DNA from: Flavobacterium sp.
GTDB lineage: Bacteria > Bacteroidota > Bacteroidia > Flavobacteriales > Flavobacteriaceae
Reading direction: 5' to 3'
Assembly: GCF_013823965.1 (NCBI RefSeq)
Contig: NZ_PNNA01000012.1
Coordinates: 1-64,000, forward strand
DNA: 64,000 bases
Every line of letters begins with the position of its first letter. Position 1 is the first letter of the stretch. A program made the position numbers and the translations under genes. Positions 35,477-44,436 of the stretch are shown piece after piece. The notes below the pieces were generated by a model. The model saw nothing but the letters and a program-made list of their open reading frames with translations. It was not told where the DNA came from and did not search any database.

Positions 35477-36934
35477 ATGAAAGCAACGATTCTATCCCTG
35501 GTTTTGCTGGTAACAACCAGTGCTTTTGCCCAGCAAAAAAGCAAAACCCAGCCCAAACCTTTTTCTGCAAAAGACAAGATGGTTACTGTTTACACTTCTG
35601 CTGACAGTACAAATTTGAGATTGGCAAAAACCGATAATCTTAAATTTTCAGACTTGAAACAACCCGTGGAAAGACAATCTTGCATTTTTGTGAATCCAGA
35701 CAAAACGTTCCAAACCTTTTTGGGAATTGGTGGTGCCATTACGGATGCCAGCGCCGAAGTTTTTGCAAAATTGTCAAAAGACAAGCAACAAGAATTCTTG
35801 GATGCCTATTACAGCAAAGACAAGGGAATTGGTTATTCCATCATTAGAACAACCATTCACAGCAGTGATTTTAGTTCCGGAAGTTATACTTATATAGCCG
35901 AAGGAGACAAGGAATTGAAGACCTTCAACATTGATCATGACAGGAAATTCAAAATCCCCTTGATCAAAAAAGCGATTCAAACGATTAATGGCGACGTGAA
36001 ATTATACGTTAGTCCTTGGAGTCCGCCAGCTTTTATGAAAGACAATAAAAACATGCTTAAAGGAGGTAAATTGTTGCCGGAATTTTACCAACCATGGGCC
36101 AATTATTACGTGAAATTTATAAATAGTTACCAAAAAGAAGGAATTCCGGTTTGGGGATTAACCCTTCAAAACGAACCGATGGCCGTACAAACATGGGAAT
36201 CATGTATTTATACCGCTGAAGAAGAGCGTGATTTTCTGAAAAATTATCTTGGGCCAACATTGAAAAAAGCAGGACTTGGCGACAAAAAAATCACGGTTTG
36301 GGATCACAACAGGGATTTGATGTCGCAAAGAGCAACCACCATTCTTGACGATCCCGAAGCCAATAAATATGTTTGGGGAATAGGTTTTCACTGGTACGAA
36401 ACTTGGAGCGGTGGCGAGCCAATGTTTGAAAACGTGGGCAAAGTTCATGAAATGTATCCCAACAAAAACTTGTTGTTCACAGAAGGTTGTGTAGAAAAAT
36501 TCGATGCAAAAAAATACCAACTTTGGGAAAACGGAGAACGCTACGGAAAATCAATGATCAATGATTTCAACAACGGAACGGTTGGTTGGACAGATTGGAA
36601 CATTCTTTTGGATGAAAACGGCGGGCCAAATCACGTGAGTAATTTTTGCTACGCACCAATTCATGGCGACACAAAAACGGGAGAGTTGATTTATACGCCT
36701 TCTTACTACTTTATTGGACATTTCTCTAAATTTATTGGAAAAGATGCCAAAAGAATTAGCAGTGTTTCCAGTCGCAGCAATCTGATAACCACTTCATTTT
36801 TAAACAAAGACGGAAAAGTGGTTACCGTTGTCATGAACCAAAGCGACAAAAAAATCACGTATAATCTATGTGTTGGAACAAACGCAACGGAAGTCACAAT
36901 CTTGCCTCGCGCCATTCAAACTTTAGTGTACTAA
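35477..36934 (+). CDS. GH30 family glycoside hydrolase, second copy
   Basis: 485-residue secreted enzyme with a cleavable signal (MKATILSLVLLVTTSAFAQQ). The GH30 barrel shows FLGIGGAITDASAEVF, SPWSPPAFMKDN, acid/base Glu233 in TLQNEPMAVQTWES and nucleophile Glu336 in FTEGCVE. The C-terminal beta-sandwich runs to the end. NEPMAVQTWESC is closer to the glucosylceramidase-like GH30 group than the first GH30 of this locus, so the two probably differ in specificity (beta-glucosidase versus beta-1,6-glucanase action). As a signal peptidase I substrate it is likely periplasmic. 21 bases after the phosphorylase. Confidence 0.88.
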   Translation: MKATILSLVLLVTTSAFAQQKSKTQPKPFSAKDKMVTVYTSADSTNLRLAKTDNLKFSDLKQPVERQSCIFVNPDKTFQTFLGIGGAITDASAEVFAKLSKDKQQEFLDAYYSKDKGIGYSIIRTTIHSSDFSSGSYTYIAEGDKELKTFNIDHDRKFKIPLIKKAIQTINGDVKLYVSPWSPPAFMKDNKNMLKGGKLLPEFYQPWANYYVKFINSYQKEGIPVWGLTLQNEPMAVQTWESCIYTAEEERDFLKNYLGPTLKKAGLGDKKITVWDHNRDLMSQRATTILDDPEANKYVWGIGFHWYETWSGGEPMFENVGKVHEMYPNKNLLFTEGCVEKFDAKKYQLWENGERYGKSMINDFNNGTVGWTDWNILLDENGGPNHVSNFCYAPIHGDTKTGELIYTPSYYFIGHFSKFIGKDAKRISSVSSRSNLITTSFLNKDGKVVTVVMNQSDKKITYNLCVGTNATEVTILPRAIQTLVY

Positions 36935-36975
36935 AATTTGCGAAGCATTTTTATTCAAACTTTTAAACCTATATT

Positions 36976-38742
36976 ATGAAAAACCTCCTTTTGTTATTTA
37001 TTATTCTTATGTCATTTTCATCTTTTGGGCAAGGCTATTTGCATAGAAATGGACAAAAAATTGAAGATGGAAACGGTAAAAATATCGTATTGAGAGGATT
37101 GGGTTTAGGAGGCTGGATGATTCAGGAAGGTTATATGCTCAAAACCGATGCAGCAGCAGGACCACAGCATGTAATCAAACAAAAAATAACCGATTTAATT
37201 GGGGTAGAAAACACCGAGGAATTCTACAAAGCCTACAAATCAAACGGAATTACAAAAAAAGACATAGACTCGCTTGCAGCTTGGGGATTCAATTCCATAA
37301 GGTTGCCAATGCATTACAACCTCTACACTTTGCCTATTGAACAAGAAACCGTTTCGGGTCAAAATACTTGGCTTGACGAAGGTTTTAAAATGACGGATGA
37401 TTTGTTGAGCTGGTGTGCCGCCAATAAAATTTACTTGATTTTAGACTTGCACGGAGCACCCGGTGGTCAAGGACATGACGCGAATATTTCGGATTATGAT
37501 ACCACAAAACCTTCACTTTGGGAAAGTTTGGCCAATCAAGATAAAATGGTTGCGTTTTGGAAAAAATTGGCCTCTCGCTATAAAGACAGTCCATGGATTG
37601 GTGGTTATGATATTATCAACGAACCCAATTGGAACTTTACCGGGACGAATTTAAACGGTTGTGACGAAACTTCGAATGCTCCGTTGAGAGCGTTGCAAGT
37701 TAGAATTACCGAGACCATCAGGGAAGTCGACACCAATCATTTGATTTTTATAGAAGGAAATTGTTGGGGCAACAATTATGACGGAATTTTTCCGCTTTGG
37801 GATGAAAATATGGCCTTGAGTTTTCATAAATATTGGAATCCAAATGATGTGGCTTCCATCCAAAAATTCTTGGATTATAGAACGCAATACAATGTACCAA
37901 TTTGGTTGGGTGAATCAGGAGAAAACTCCAATGTTTGGTTCAAGGAAGCAATCTCTTTGATGGAAACAAACAACATTGGTTGGGCTTTTTGGCCAATGAA
38001 AAAAATAGACAATCTCGCCGGAGTCACTTCGGTTACCATAACATCGGAATACAAGCGATTACTGGAATATTGGAAAAATGGAGGAGAGAAACCTTCGTCA
38101 GATTTTGCAAAATCAGCTTTGATGCAAATTGCCGAGAACTATAAAATGGAAAACCTGACCATCAAACATGATGTAATCGACGCTATGTTTCGCCAAGTTC
38201 AAACTACCGAAACCAAAAAATACAAAACACATTCGTTGCCAGGAAAAATCTTTGCCACGGAATATGATTTGGGACAAAATGGCTATGCGTATTTTGACAA
38301 AGATGTGGTAAATCATGACGGAACAAAATTCACCAGATGGAACAAAGGCGGTGCGATGAGAAATGACGGCGTCGACATTCAAATTTGTAATGATAAAATC
38401 AGCAATGGATACAATGTGTGTTTCATTGACGATACCGAATGGTTGCAATATACGGTGACATTGGCTACAGAAAATGTATTTGATGTTGATATTCGATATT
38501 CAAATAATGCGGCTGGTGGAAAATTTTATTTGGAAGATGAAAACGGAAAAATTACCCAAACCATTACACTTCCTTTTTCGGGAGGAGCTGCTAAATGGAA
38601 AACGGTGACTTTAAAAAATGTGGCTTTAAAACAAGGAGTCAATAAAATAAAAGTTCGCTTTGAAAAAGGAAATTTTAACCTCAATTTTCTGGAATTCAAA
38701 AACCCAAGAACTTTGGCAAAGGATTTAAAAAATAATGAATAG
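36976..38742 (+). CDS. GH5 family glucanase with C-terminal CBM6-like module
   Basis: 588-residue secreted enzyme (signal MKNLLLLFIILMSFSSFGQ). The GH5 domain (about 20-370) has NIVLRGLGLGGWMIQEGYML, FNSIRLPMHY, DLHGAPGGQG, acid/base Glu216 in INEP and nucleophile Glu313 in WLGESGE, which fits exo-beta-1,3-glucanase-like GH5 members. A C-terminal module (about 425-580) contains FATEYDLGQNGYAYFDKDV and NVCFIDDTEWLQYTVTL, typical of CBM6. Whether it acts on beta-1,3 or beta-1,6 linkages cannot be decided from sequence. 41 bases after GH30 and 56 before GH3. Confidence 0.88.
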   Translation: MKNLLLLFIILMSFSSFGQGYLHRNGQKIEDGNGKNIVLRGLGLGGWMIQEGYMLKTDAAAGPQHVIKQKITDLIGVENTEEFYKAYKSNGITKKDIDSLAAWGFNSIRLPMHYNLYTLPIEQETVSGQNTWLDEGFKMTDDLLSWCAANKIYLILDLHGAPGGQGHDANISDYDTTKPSLWESLANQDKMVAFWKKLASRYKDSPWIGGYDIINEPNWNFTGTNLNGCDETSNAPLRALQVRITETIREVDTNHLIFIEGNCWGNNYDGIFPLWDENMALSFHKYWNPNDVASIQKFLDYRTQYNVPIWLGESGENSNVWFKEAISLMETNNIGWAFWPMKKIDNLAGVTSVTITSEYKRLLEYWKNGGEKPSSDFAKSALMQIAENYKMENLTIKHDVIDAMFRQVQTTETKKYKTHSLPGKIFATEYDLGQNGYAYFDKDVVNHDGTKFTRWNKGGAMRNDGVDIQICNDKISNGYNVCFIDDTEWLQYTVTLATENVFDVDIRYSNNAAGGKFYLEDENGKITQTITLPFSGGAAKWKTVTLKNVALKQGVNKIKVRFEKGNFNLNFLEFKNPRTLAKDLKNNE

Positions 38743-38798
38743 CTTCAAGTTAATGCCACGATTAACCAAGTGATTCATCCTAATTATGAGTTTCTAAA

Positions 38799-41054
38799 AT
38801 GAAAAAAACAGCCACTACAATATTTTTATTAATTTTCTTTTACAGCTTTTCACAACAAAAATCGGTAGACCAAAAAGTGGATTCTTTACTGTCATTGATG
38901 ACATTAAAAGAAAAAGCGGGTCAAATGCTGAACATCGGTTTGCCAGCTATATTGGAAGGCGATTATTGGGGAGAGCGAGAAAAAACCATTTATGACTCGG
39001 CAAAATTCAAGAAATTAATTGTTGATTATGCCGTTGGGTCCATCCACAACACGCCCGGTTATCCGGCAGAAAGGAAAGGTTGGTTCCAAATTGTTAAAAA
39101 AATTCAGGATGCCGCAATGACAAAATCCCGTTTGGGAATTCCTGTTTTGTATGGAATCGACAATATTCACGGCGCCAATTACGTGAATGGTTCCGTGCTT
39201 TTTCCACACCAAATTGCCGTTGCCGCAACCTGGAACACGGATATGTCAAAAATATGTGGTGCCATAACTTCTTACGAATCAAGAGCGGCATCGCTCCCTT
39301 GGAATTTTAATCCAAATGTGGACGTGGCGATGAACCCGCTTTGGGGTCGAATTTCCGAAAGTTTTGGCGAAGATCCGTATCTCATTTCAGAAATGGGAGC
39401 CGCTTATGTAAAGGGTTCGCAAGAAAATGGATTGCAAGATGCCAAGAGTACGGCAGTTTGTTTGAAACATTTTGTGGGTTATGGCGCTGGCAGAAACGGC
39501 AAAGACAGGGCAAACGCTCTTATACCAGAGAACAGCCTTCGCCAATATTATTTGCCGCCTTTTGAAAAAGCAATAAAAAACGGCGCAATGGGCGTGATGA
39601 TTAGTTCCAATGCCGTAAATGGAATTCCATGTCACGTCAATAAATATTATATAACCGATATTTTAAAGGGTGAAATGGGTTTCAGAGGAGTCGTGATTTC
39701 AGATTTCAGCGATGTTGATTTATTGGTTGGCGGACACCTTACTGCCAAAGATAAACGGGAAGCCACCAAAAAAGCTGTCAATGCAGGATTGGATATGTTA
39801 ATGAATCCTTTTGATGCCGATGTGGTTGATTTTATTGTTGATTTGGTCGAAAAAGGCGAAATTCCAATGAGTCGCATAGACGATGCCGCGAGCCGGATTT
39901 TACGATTAAAATTTGAATTGAATCTTTTCAAAGCTCCTTATTCCGATCCAAAAAATTATCCAGATTTTGGTAGTAAAAAACATGTTGATGCCAACTATGA
40001 AATGGCAAGCGAAGCCATTACATTGTTGAAAAACAAAAACAATATTTTGCCGCTTTCTTCGACTAAAAAAGTATTGGTTACGGGATATTCCGCTAATTCC
40101 ATTAATGTTTTAAATGGAGCTTGGTCAAGGTCTTTCTTGGGAAGGGAAACAAAATATAACGACCCGAGCAAGTTGACAATTTTGGATGCCATACAAAAAC
40201 AAGTTGGAGCAACCAATGTTGAATTTGTGCAAGGAACCAATTATTTGGAAGACATTAATTCGGACAAAGCAGTCGAAAAAGCCAAAGATGTGGATTATGT
40301 GATTGTTTGTGTTGGTGAAATTCCGGCCTCGGAAAAACCTTCAGACATCAACGAATTACAACTTCCGGAAGCACAGCAAGATTTAATCAAGAAACTTTCG
40401 GCAGCGGGGAAACCAGTTATTTTGGTAATGGTTCAAGGAAGACCGCGCATCATTCGGGAAGTGGAACCACTGGTTGACGCAGTAATTATGGGCTATTATC
40501 CAGGAGATGAAGGAGGTCGAGCCATTTCTGATATTTTGTTTGGCAAGGTAAATCCAAGTGGGAAACTGCCTTATACTTATCCTAAATTTACCGGAAATGC
40601 GCTAACATATTACTATAAAAAGACAGATATAAGAGATGCCAATTGGGGTTTTGATGGTTTTTATCCGCAGTTTGAATTTGGTTTTGGATTATCCTACACG
40701 ACTTATGAATATTCCAACTTAAAAATGAGCACTGAAAATTGGAAAGGCAATCAAGAACTCAATGTTTCCATCGATGTCAAAAACACGGGAAGCAGGGAAG
40801 GCAAGGAAACCGTTGAGGTTTTTATCAAAGATTTGGTGGCTACCGTTTCGCCAGATTGCAAAAAACTGGTTCGTTTTTCTAAAATTGGATTGAAACCCGG
40901 AGAAACAAAAACCGTTACTTTTAGTTTAAATTCAAGTGATTTGGCCAGCATAGGAATGGAAAACAAATGGATAACCGAAGAAGGCGAATTTGAATTGCAA
41001 ATTGGAGGAAATCCTCAAGCCTTGTTAAAAAAAGCTTTTTATTACAGCGAATAA
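38799..41054 (+). CDS. GH3 family beta-glucosidase
   Basis: 751-residue periplasmic exo-glucosidase that removes glucose from non-reducing ends of glucan oligosaccharides. A short signal (to about residue 19, FSQQ) precedes the GH3 N-terminal domain (LKEKAGQMLNIG, IPVLYGIDNIHG, STAVCLKHFVGYG), with nucleophile Asp302 in VVISDFSDVD. The GH3 C-terminal domain follows (EAITLLKNKNNILPLS, YYPGDEGGRAISDILFGK), then a fibronectin-III-like domain (YEYSNLKMS...IDVKNTGSREGKETVEVFIKD). Full normal length. Last gene of the enzyme block, followed by a terminator. Confidence 0.95.
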   Translation: MKKTATTIFLLIFFYSFSQQKSVDQKVDSLLSLMTLKEKAGQMLNIGLPAILEGDYWGEREKTIYDSAKFKKLIVDYAVGSIHNTPGYPAERKGWFQIVKKIQDAAMTKSRLGIPVLYGIDNIHGANYVNGSVLFPHQIAVAATWNTDMSKICGAITSYESRAASLPWNFNPNVDVAMNPLWGRISESFGEDPYLISEMGAAYVKGSQENGLQDAKSTAVCLKHFVGYGAGRNGKDRANALIPENSLRQYYLPPFEKAIKNGAMGVMISSNAVNGIPCHVNKYYITDILKGEMGFRGVVISDFSDVDLLVGGHLTAKDKREATKKAVNAGLDMLMNPFDADVVDFIVDLVEKGEIPMSRIDDAASRILRLKFELNLFKAPYSDPKNYPDFGSKKHVDANYEMASEAITLLKNKNNILPLSSTKKVLVTGYSANSINVLNGAWSRSFLGRETKYNDPSKLTILDAIQKQVGATNVEFVQGTNYLEDINSDKAVEKAKDVDYVIVCVGEIPASEKPSDINELQLPEAQQDLIKKLSAAGKPVILVMVQGRPRIIREVEPLVDAVIMGYYPGDEGGRAISDILFGKVNPSGKLPYTYPKFTGNALTYYYKKTDIRDANWGFDGFYPQFEFGFGLSYTTYEYSNLKMSTENWKGNQELNVSIDVKNTGSREGKETVEVFIKDLVATVSPDCKKLVRFSKIGLKPGETKTVTFSLNSSDLASIGMENKWITEEGEFELQIGGNPQALLKKAFYYSE

Positions 41055-41133
41055 ATAGCTATTGGAAAAAACACAAATCAATTTTGAATAAAATAAAAAT
41101 TGCCTTGTAAATAAAATTGTCACTTACTTGATT

Positions 41134-41173
41134 AAAAAAAGGGAAGACCACATAAGTTGGCTTCCCTTTTTTT
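41134..41173 (+). terminator. Terminator closing the glucan enzyme operon
   Basis: The stem of 41134-41146 with 41161-41173 (A-rich left arm, GGGAAG/CTTCCC core, T-rich right arm) encloses a loop with some extra pairing. It lies 79 bases after the GH3 stop. The 311-base gap 41055-41365 otherwise holds a T-rich stretch and a -7 box for the next gene. Confidence 0.85.
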
Positions 41174-41339
41174 GTTGCCTTATAAAACTTTAAATTTTTC
41201 AAAAAAATTTTTTTTTCAAGCACAGGATTTTAGCCATGGTTTTTTACTGAATTTCAAAGGATTATAATAGAAGAGGATTAATGTTGAAAGAAGGAAAAGA
41301 AAAGATTTTTAAGCGAAATATAAACCCATAAAATAATTG

Positions 41340-41347
41340 TAAATTTG
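41340..41347 (+). promoter_or_regulatory. Putative -7 box of the SGNH hydrolase gene
   Basis: TAAATTTG, an exact consensus match, 18 bases before the ATG at 41366. It overlaps an in-frame TTG at 41345, which argues against that TTG as the start. Confidence 0.5.
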
Positions 41348-41365
41348 AGGCTAAATACTAACGTT

Positions 41366-42037
41366 ATGAAATTTGATTTAAAATTTTTGAAGGCAATTAT
41401 CTGTGTTCAGATGTTGTTTTTTTATACCATTGCCGAAGCCCAGAATCCTCCTTTTTGGAATGACATTCAAGCTTTCAAAAAGCAGGACAGCATTGCGATG
41501 CCGACTCATTATAAAACACTTTTTATAGGAAGCTCTTCTTTTACAAAGTGGAAAACGTTGGAGCAAGATTTGCCGGAATATGCGCCGCTTAATCGTGCTT
41601 TTGGAGGGTCAACCTTGTTGGATGTAATCCGTTATCGTGAAGACGTCATCAATAAATATAATCCCGAAAGAATCGTGATTTACTGTGGCGAAAACGACGT
41701 TGCTTCTTCCGATACCGTGACCGGAAAAGTGGTATTGGAAAGATTTAAAGTGCTTTATCAACACATCAGGGAAAAATTCCCAAAGATTGATGTCTATTAT
41801 GTTTCATTAAAACCGTGTCCGTCGAGATGGAGCATGAGACAAAGAATGATAGATGGCAATGCACAAATCGAGGCTTTTTGCAAGAAACAAAAACATGCTT
41901 ATTTCATTAGTATTTGGGATCAAATGCTCGAAAATTCGGAGCCAATTCCATCCATTTTTGTGGAAGATAGATTGCACATGAATGCAAAGGGTTATGAAAT
42001 TTGGATTAAAGAAATTAGAAAGAAAATTAAAAATTAG
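41366..42037 (+). CDS. Exported SGNH/GDSL-family hydrolase
   Basis: 223-residue exported esterase-like enzyme with a signal peptide (about 1-27, ending AEAQ). The SGNH blocks are present: FIGSSSFTKW with the nucleophile serine, NRAFGGSTLLD, IVIYCGENDV, and DRLHMNAKGYEIW with the catalytic Asp and His. Such enzymes deacylate lipids or remove acetyl groups from glycans. It comes just after the glucan locus but behind a terminator and with its own promoter, so a role in glucan deacetylation is possible but unproven. The ATG at 41366 is preferred over a TTG lying in the promoter. Confidence 0.85.
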   Translation: MKFDLKFLKAIICVQMLFFYTIAEAQNPPFWNDIQAFKKQDSIAMPTHYKTLFIGSSSFTKWKTLEQDLPEYAPLNRAFGGSTLLDVIRYREDVINKYNPERIVIYCGENDVASSDTVTGKVVLERFKVLYQHIREKFPKIDVYYVSLKPCPSRWSMRQRMIDGNAQIEAFCKKQKHAYFISIWDQMLENSEPIPSIFVEDRLHMNAKGYEIWIKEIRKKIKN

Positions 42038-42092
42038 AAGTCACTCAAATCGTAGTTTAACTGAATTATTGGGTTTCTAACGATGAATTTTG

Positions 42093-42120
42093 TTGCTTCT
42101 ATGTTGTTTTTTTAGGTTTG
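42093..42120 (+). promoter_or_regulatory. Putative promoter of the 42175 lipoprotein gene
   Basis: TTG at 42093-42095, a 17-base spacer and TAGGTTTG at 42113-42120 match the Bacteroidota promoter pattern. The ATG at 42175 follows 54 bases later. Confidence 0.5.
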
Positions 42121-42174
42121 ATTTATAAAGAACTATAAACCTTAAGTAAAGGGGAGTACGATTTATTGATTATT

Positions 42175-42969
42175 ATGAAAAAAACAAAAAAATTAGTAGG
42201 ACTGTTATCAGTATTTTTAATAACGCTTTGTTCTTGTACAAACGAAAATGTTGATCCTGTTCAGGTTCAGTTGCTGAAAAAGATAGTGGAAGTTTCAGTT
42301 GACGGGTCTTCAAAAACAATTCTCCTTTCTTATGAAGGCAACAAAATAGTGCATATTGATAAATTTGACACAGTTTCCACATTTTATTACACGGGTGACT
42401 TGATTACTAAAATCGTCGAATTGGACAAAACAAATCAACACCTGAATACCTCGGAATATTTCTATTTTGATGGACTGTTGACCAAAATTGCTTCATCTGA
42501 TAATTACGTGATCAACTATGTTCACAATAATGATGGCTCAGTTTTCTATGAAAAGTTGACAAAGGATTCCAACAACAATGACGTTAAAATCTATCACGGA
42601 ACTTTGTATTTTCAAAGCGAAAATCTTGTGAAGGACGAAAGATTTTTTGACGATGCCGGGCTGGCCGTCTTGAGTAAAAAAAGTATAAGTTTAGCATATG
42701 ATTCTAAAAACAATGCCTTGCACAACATTTTGGGGTTTAATAAATTGTTGGATTATGCTAAAACAATTTCCTTGAACAATAGTATAAATAGCGCTGAAAT
42801 TTCTGAAATAAAATATACCGATTCAGATCAAGTTGTTTCGGCAATGAATATTTATAAAAGCAAATACCAATACAATTCGAATGGTTATCCAACAGAAATT
42901 GTTTCGGAAAATCTCATCTTTGGAGGAAATGATTCCAATCATTTAAAATCGCAATTATTCTACAATTAA
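42175..42969 (+). CDS. Lipoprotein of unknown function
   Basis: 264-residue lipoprotein (LITLCSC, Cys21) that I do not recognise. The body shows short repeating beta segments such as KTILLSYEGNKIVHIDKFD, STFYYTGDLITKIVELD and SEYFYFDGLLTKIASSD. These resemble the YD-like or DUF4595-type strand repeats of Bacteroidota lipoproteins that read as consecutive hairpins, so a beta-rich surface protein is likely. It starts with ATG at 42175; the longer frame would use TTG. It has its own promoter, and the next gene follows after 24 bases but with its own -7 box. No function can be assigned. Confidence 0.6.
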   Translation: MKKTKKLVGLLSVFLITLCSCTNENVDPVQVQLLKKIVEVSVDGSSKTILLSYEGNKIVHIDKFDTVSTFYYTGDLITKIVELDKTNQHLNTSEYFYFDGLLTKIASSDNYVINYVHNNDGSVFYEKLTKDSNNNDVKIYHGTLYFQSENLVKDERFFDDAGLAVLSKKSISLAYDSKNNALHNILGFNKLLDYAKTISLNNSINSAEISEIKYTDSDQVVSAMNIYKSKYQYNSNGYPTEIVSENLIFGGNDSNHLKSQLFYN

Positions 42970-42972
42970 TTC

Positions 42973-42980
42973 TATTTTTG
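42973..42980 (+). promoter_or_regulatory. Putative -7 box of the GSCFA gene
   Basis: TATTTTTG, an exact consensus match, only 13 bases before the ATG at 42994, so the mRNA leader would be about 10 bases long. Confidence 0.45.
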
Positions 42981-42993
42981 TAAAAAACAATAG

Positions 42994-43953
42994 ATGCAGT
43001 TTAGAACTAAAATCTCCATTCCCAAAAACAACGATTCAATAGATTACAATTCTAAAATTGTGTCTTTAGGCTCTTGTTTTGCCGAAAATATGGCGGAGAA
43101 ATTGGATTATTTCAAGTTCCAAAATACCTGCAATCCGTTTGGGATTATTTTCAATCCAGTTGCTATCGAAAAAATGATTCATCGCATGGTGAATCAATCT
43201 TTTTATACCGAGAAAGACATTTTTTTTCACAACGAACGATGGCATTGTTTTGAGGTTCATTCCGATTTAAGCAATGCTAACAAGCAAGAATTAATTACCA
43301 ATTTGAATGCTATTTTGGTAGCTACAAAATTACAACTCCAAGCCGCTTCCCATATCATTATCACCTACGGAACATCTTGGGTTTATCGAAATGTAGAAAG
43401 TAATGCTGTCGTTGCCAATTGTCATAAAGTGCCTCAAAAACAATTTATTAAGGAAATTTTATCGGTTGAAACCATCAAAAAATCGATGCAGAATACTTTG
43501 GATTTAATCCAAAAAATCAATCCAAACGTCAATTTTATTTTTACCGTTTCGCCAGTTCGTCATCTTAAAGACGGTTTTGTGGAAAATCAATTGAGCAAAG
43601 CGCATTTAATTTCAGCAATTTATCAAATCTTGCAATCAGAAATCTGCAATCAGAAATCTGCAATTTATTTTCCTTCCTACGAAATCATGATGGACGAGCT
43701 TCGCGACTATCGCTTTTATGCCGCAGACATGATTCATCCAAATCAGATTGCAATAGATTATATTTGGCAACGGTTTTCCGAAACTTCAATTGATTATGAA
43801 AGTCAATTGATTATGCAAGAAATCGGAACCATTCAAAAAGGATTTTCTCACCGTCCTTTCAATCCTGAGTCCGAAAGCCACCAGCAATTTTTATCGAAAC
43901 TTCAAGATAAAATTGCCAAACTCCAGAAACAGTTTCCTCAAATCCAATTTTAA
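42994..43953 (+). CDS. GSCFA domain protein
   Basis: 319-residue protein with the name-giving motif: IVSLGSCFAENMAEKL near residues 27-42. The family belongs to the SGNH-like fold; later blocks are ITYGTSWVYR, FTVSPVRHLKDG and YRFYAADMIHPNQIAIDYIW, the last carrying a DxxH arrangement. No signal peptide, so cytoplasmic. The biochemical role of the family is not established. An oddity is an in-frame short tandem repeat (43631-43664), encoding a CNQKSAI-like stretch between two helices. Confidence 0.85.
   Translation: MQFRTKISIPKNNDSIDYNSKIVSLGSCFAENMAEKLDYFKFQNTCNPFGIIFNPVAIEKMIHRMVNQSFYTEKDIFFHNERWHCFEVHSDLSNANKQELITNLNAILVATKLQLQAASHIIITYGTSWVYRNVESNAVVANCHKVPQKQFIKEILSVETIKKSMQNTLDLIQKINPNVNFIFTVSPVRHLKDGFVENQLSKAHLISAIYQILQSEICNQKSAIYFPSYEIMMDELRDYRFYAADMIHPNQIAIDYIWQRFSETSIDYESQLIMQEIGTIQKGFSHRPFNPESESHQQFLSKLQDKIAKLQKQFPQIQF
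43631..43664 (+). repeat. 14-base tandem microrepeat inside the GSCFA gene
   Basis: The unit TGCAATCAGAAATC occurs at 43631-43644 and 43645-43658, then TGCAAT begins a third copy. The unit is not a multiple of three, so a change in copy number would shift the reading frame. Confidence 0.85.
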
Positions 43954-44033
43954 AAAATACGTATTTCGTCGTATTGTTTCTATTTCATGTTTGATTCAAA
44001 TTTGTTGGGTACTAATCAATAAATCAAATCATT

Positions 44034-44408
44034 ATGAGAAAAAATCAGCTTTTGCTTTGTGTGGGAATTTTTCTTTTGCTGTTTTCGGCACCCGCTTTTT
44101 CACAAAAAAAAGTTTTGACTGACGAAGAAGAAGTGACCGAAATGGTAACCAAGGAAATGGATGAGGTATTTAAATCCAAAGATTTTTTGAAACAAAAAGA
44201 CAAAAAATTCAAGGATGTTACCGGAACAATTGTCACCGATATTGGGGTGGTTCAAAGCGGCAAAGTTTCCACCTTCTTTAAAGTGGATAGTGACATCAAT
44301 AATCCAATGTTTACCAACTTCCTTTCGGAATATGTGTTGGATCACAAATTTTATTTCAAACTTCAAAAACAACAGCGATATAAAGTACGCTATACCGCTA
44401 CATTTTAA
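44034..44408 (+). CDS. Small exported protein of unknown function
   Basis: 124-residue protein with a clear signal peptide (MRKNQLLLCVGIFLLLFSAPAFSQ). The mature part is acidic then basic: a helical EEEVTEMVTKEMDEVFKSKDFL stretch (described by its ends) followed by beta-like segments ending KVRYTATF. No known motif. It precedes the PQQ-type propeller lipoprotein-like gene by 28 bases and is probably co-transcribed, so the two may form a periplasmic or surface pair. Function unknown. Confidence 0.6.
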   Translation: MRKNQLLLCVGIFLLLFSAPAFSQKKVLTDEEEVTEMVTKEMDEVFKSKDFLKQKDKKFKDVTGTIVTDIGVVQSGKVSTFFKVDSDINNPMFTNFLSEYVLDHKFYFKLQKQQRYKVRYTATF

Positions 44409-44436
44409 TTATTTACTAAACTAAAAACGCAATAAA

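Noticed and set aside
41055..41365. Small RNA in the 311-base gap after GH3
   Set aside because: Only the operon terminator and a -7 box for the next gene are visible; no independent promoter-terminator pair marks an RNA gene.
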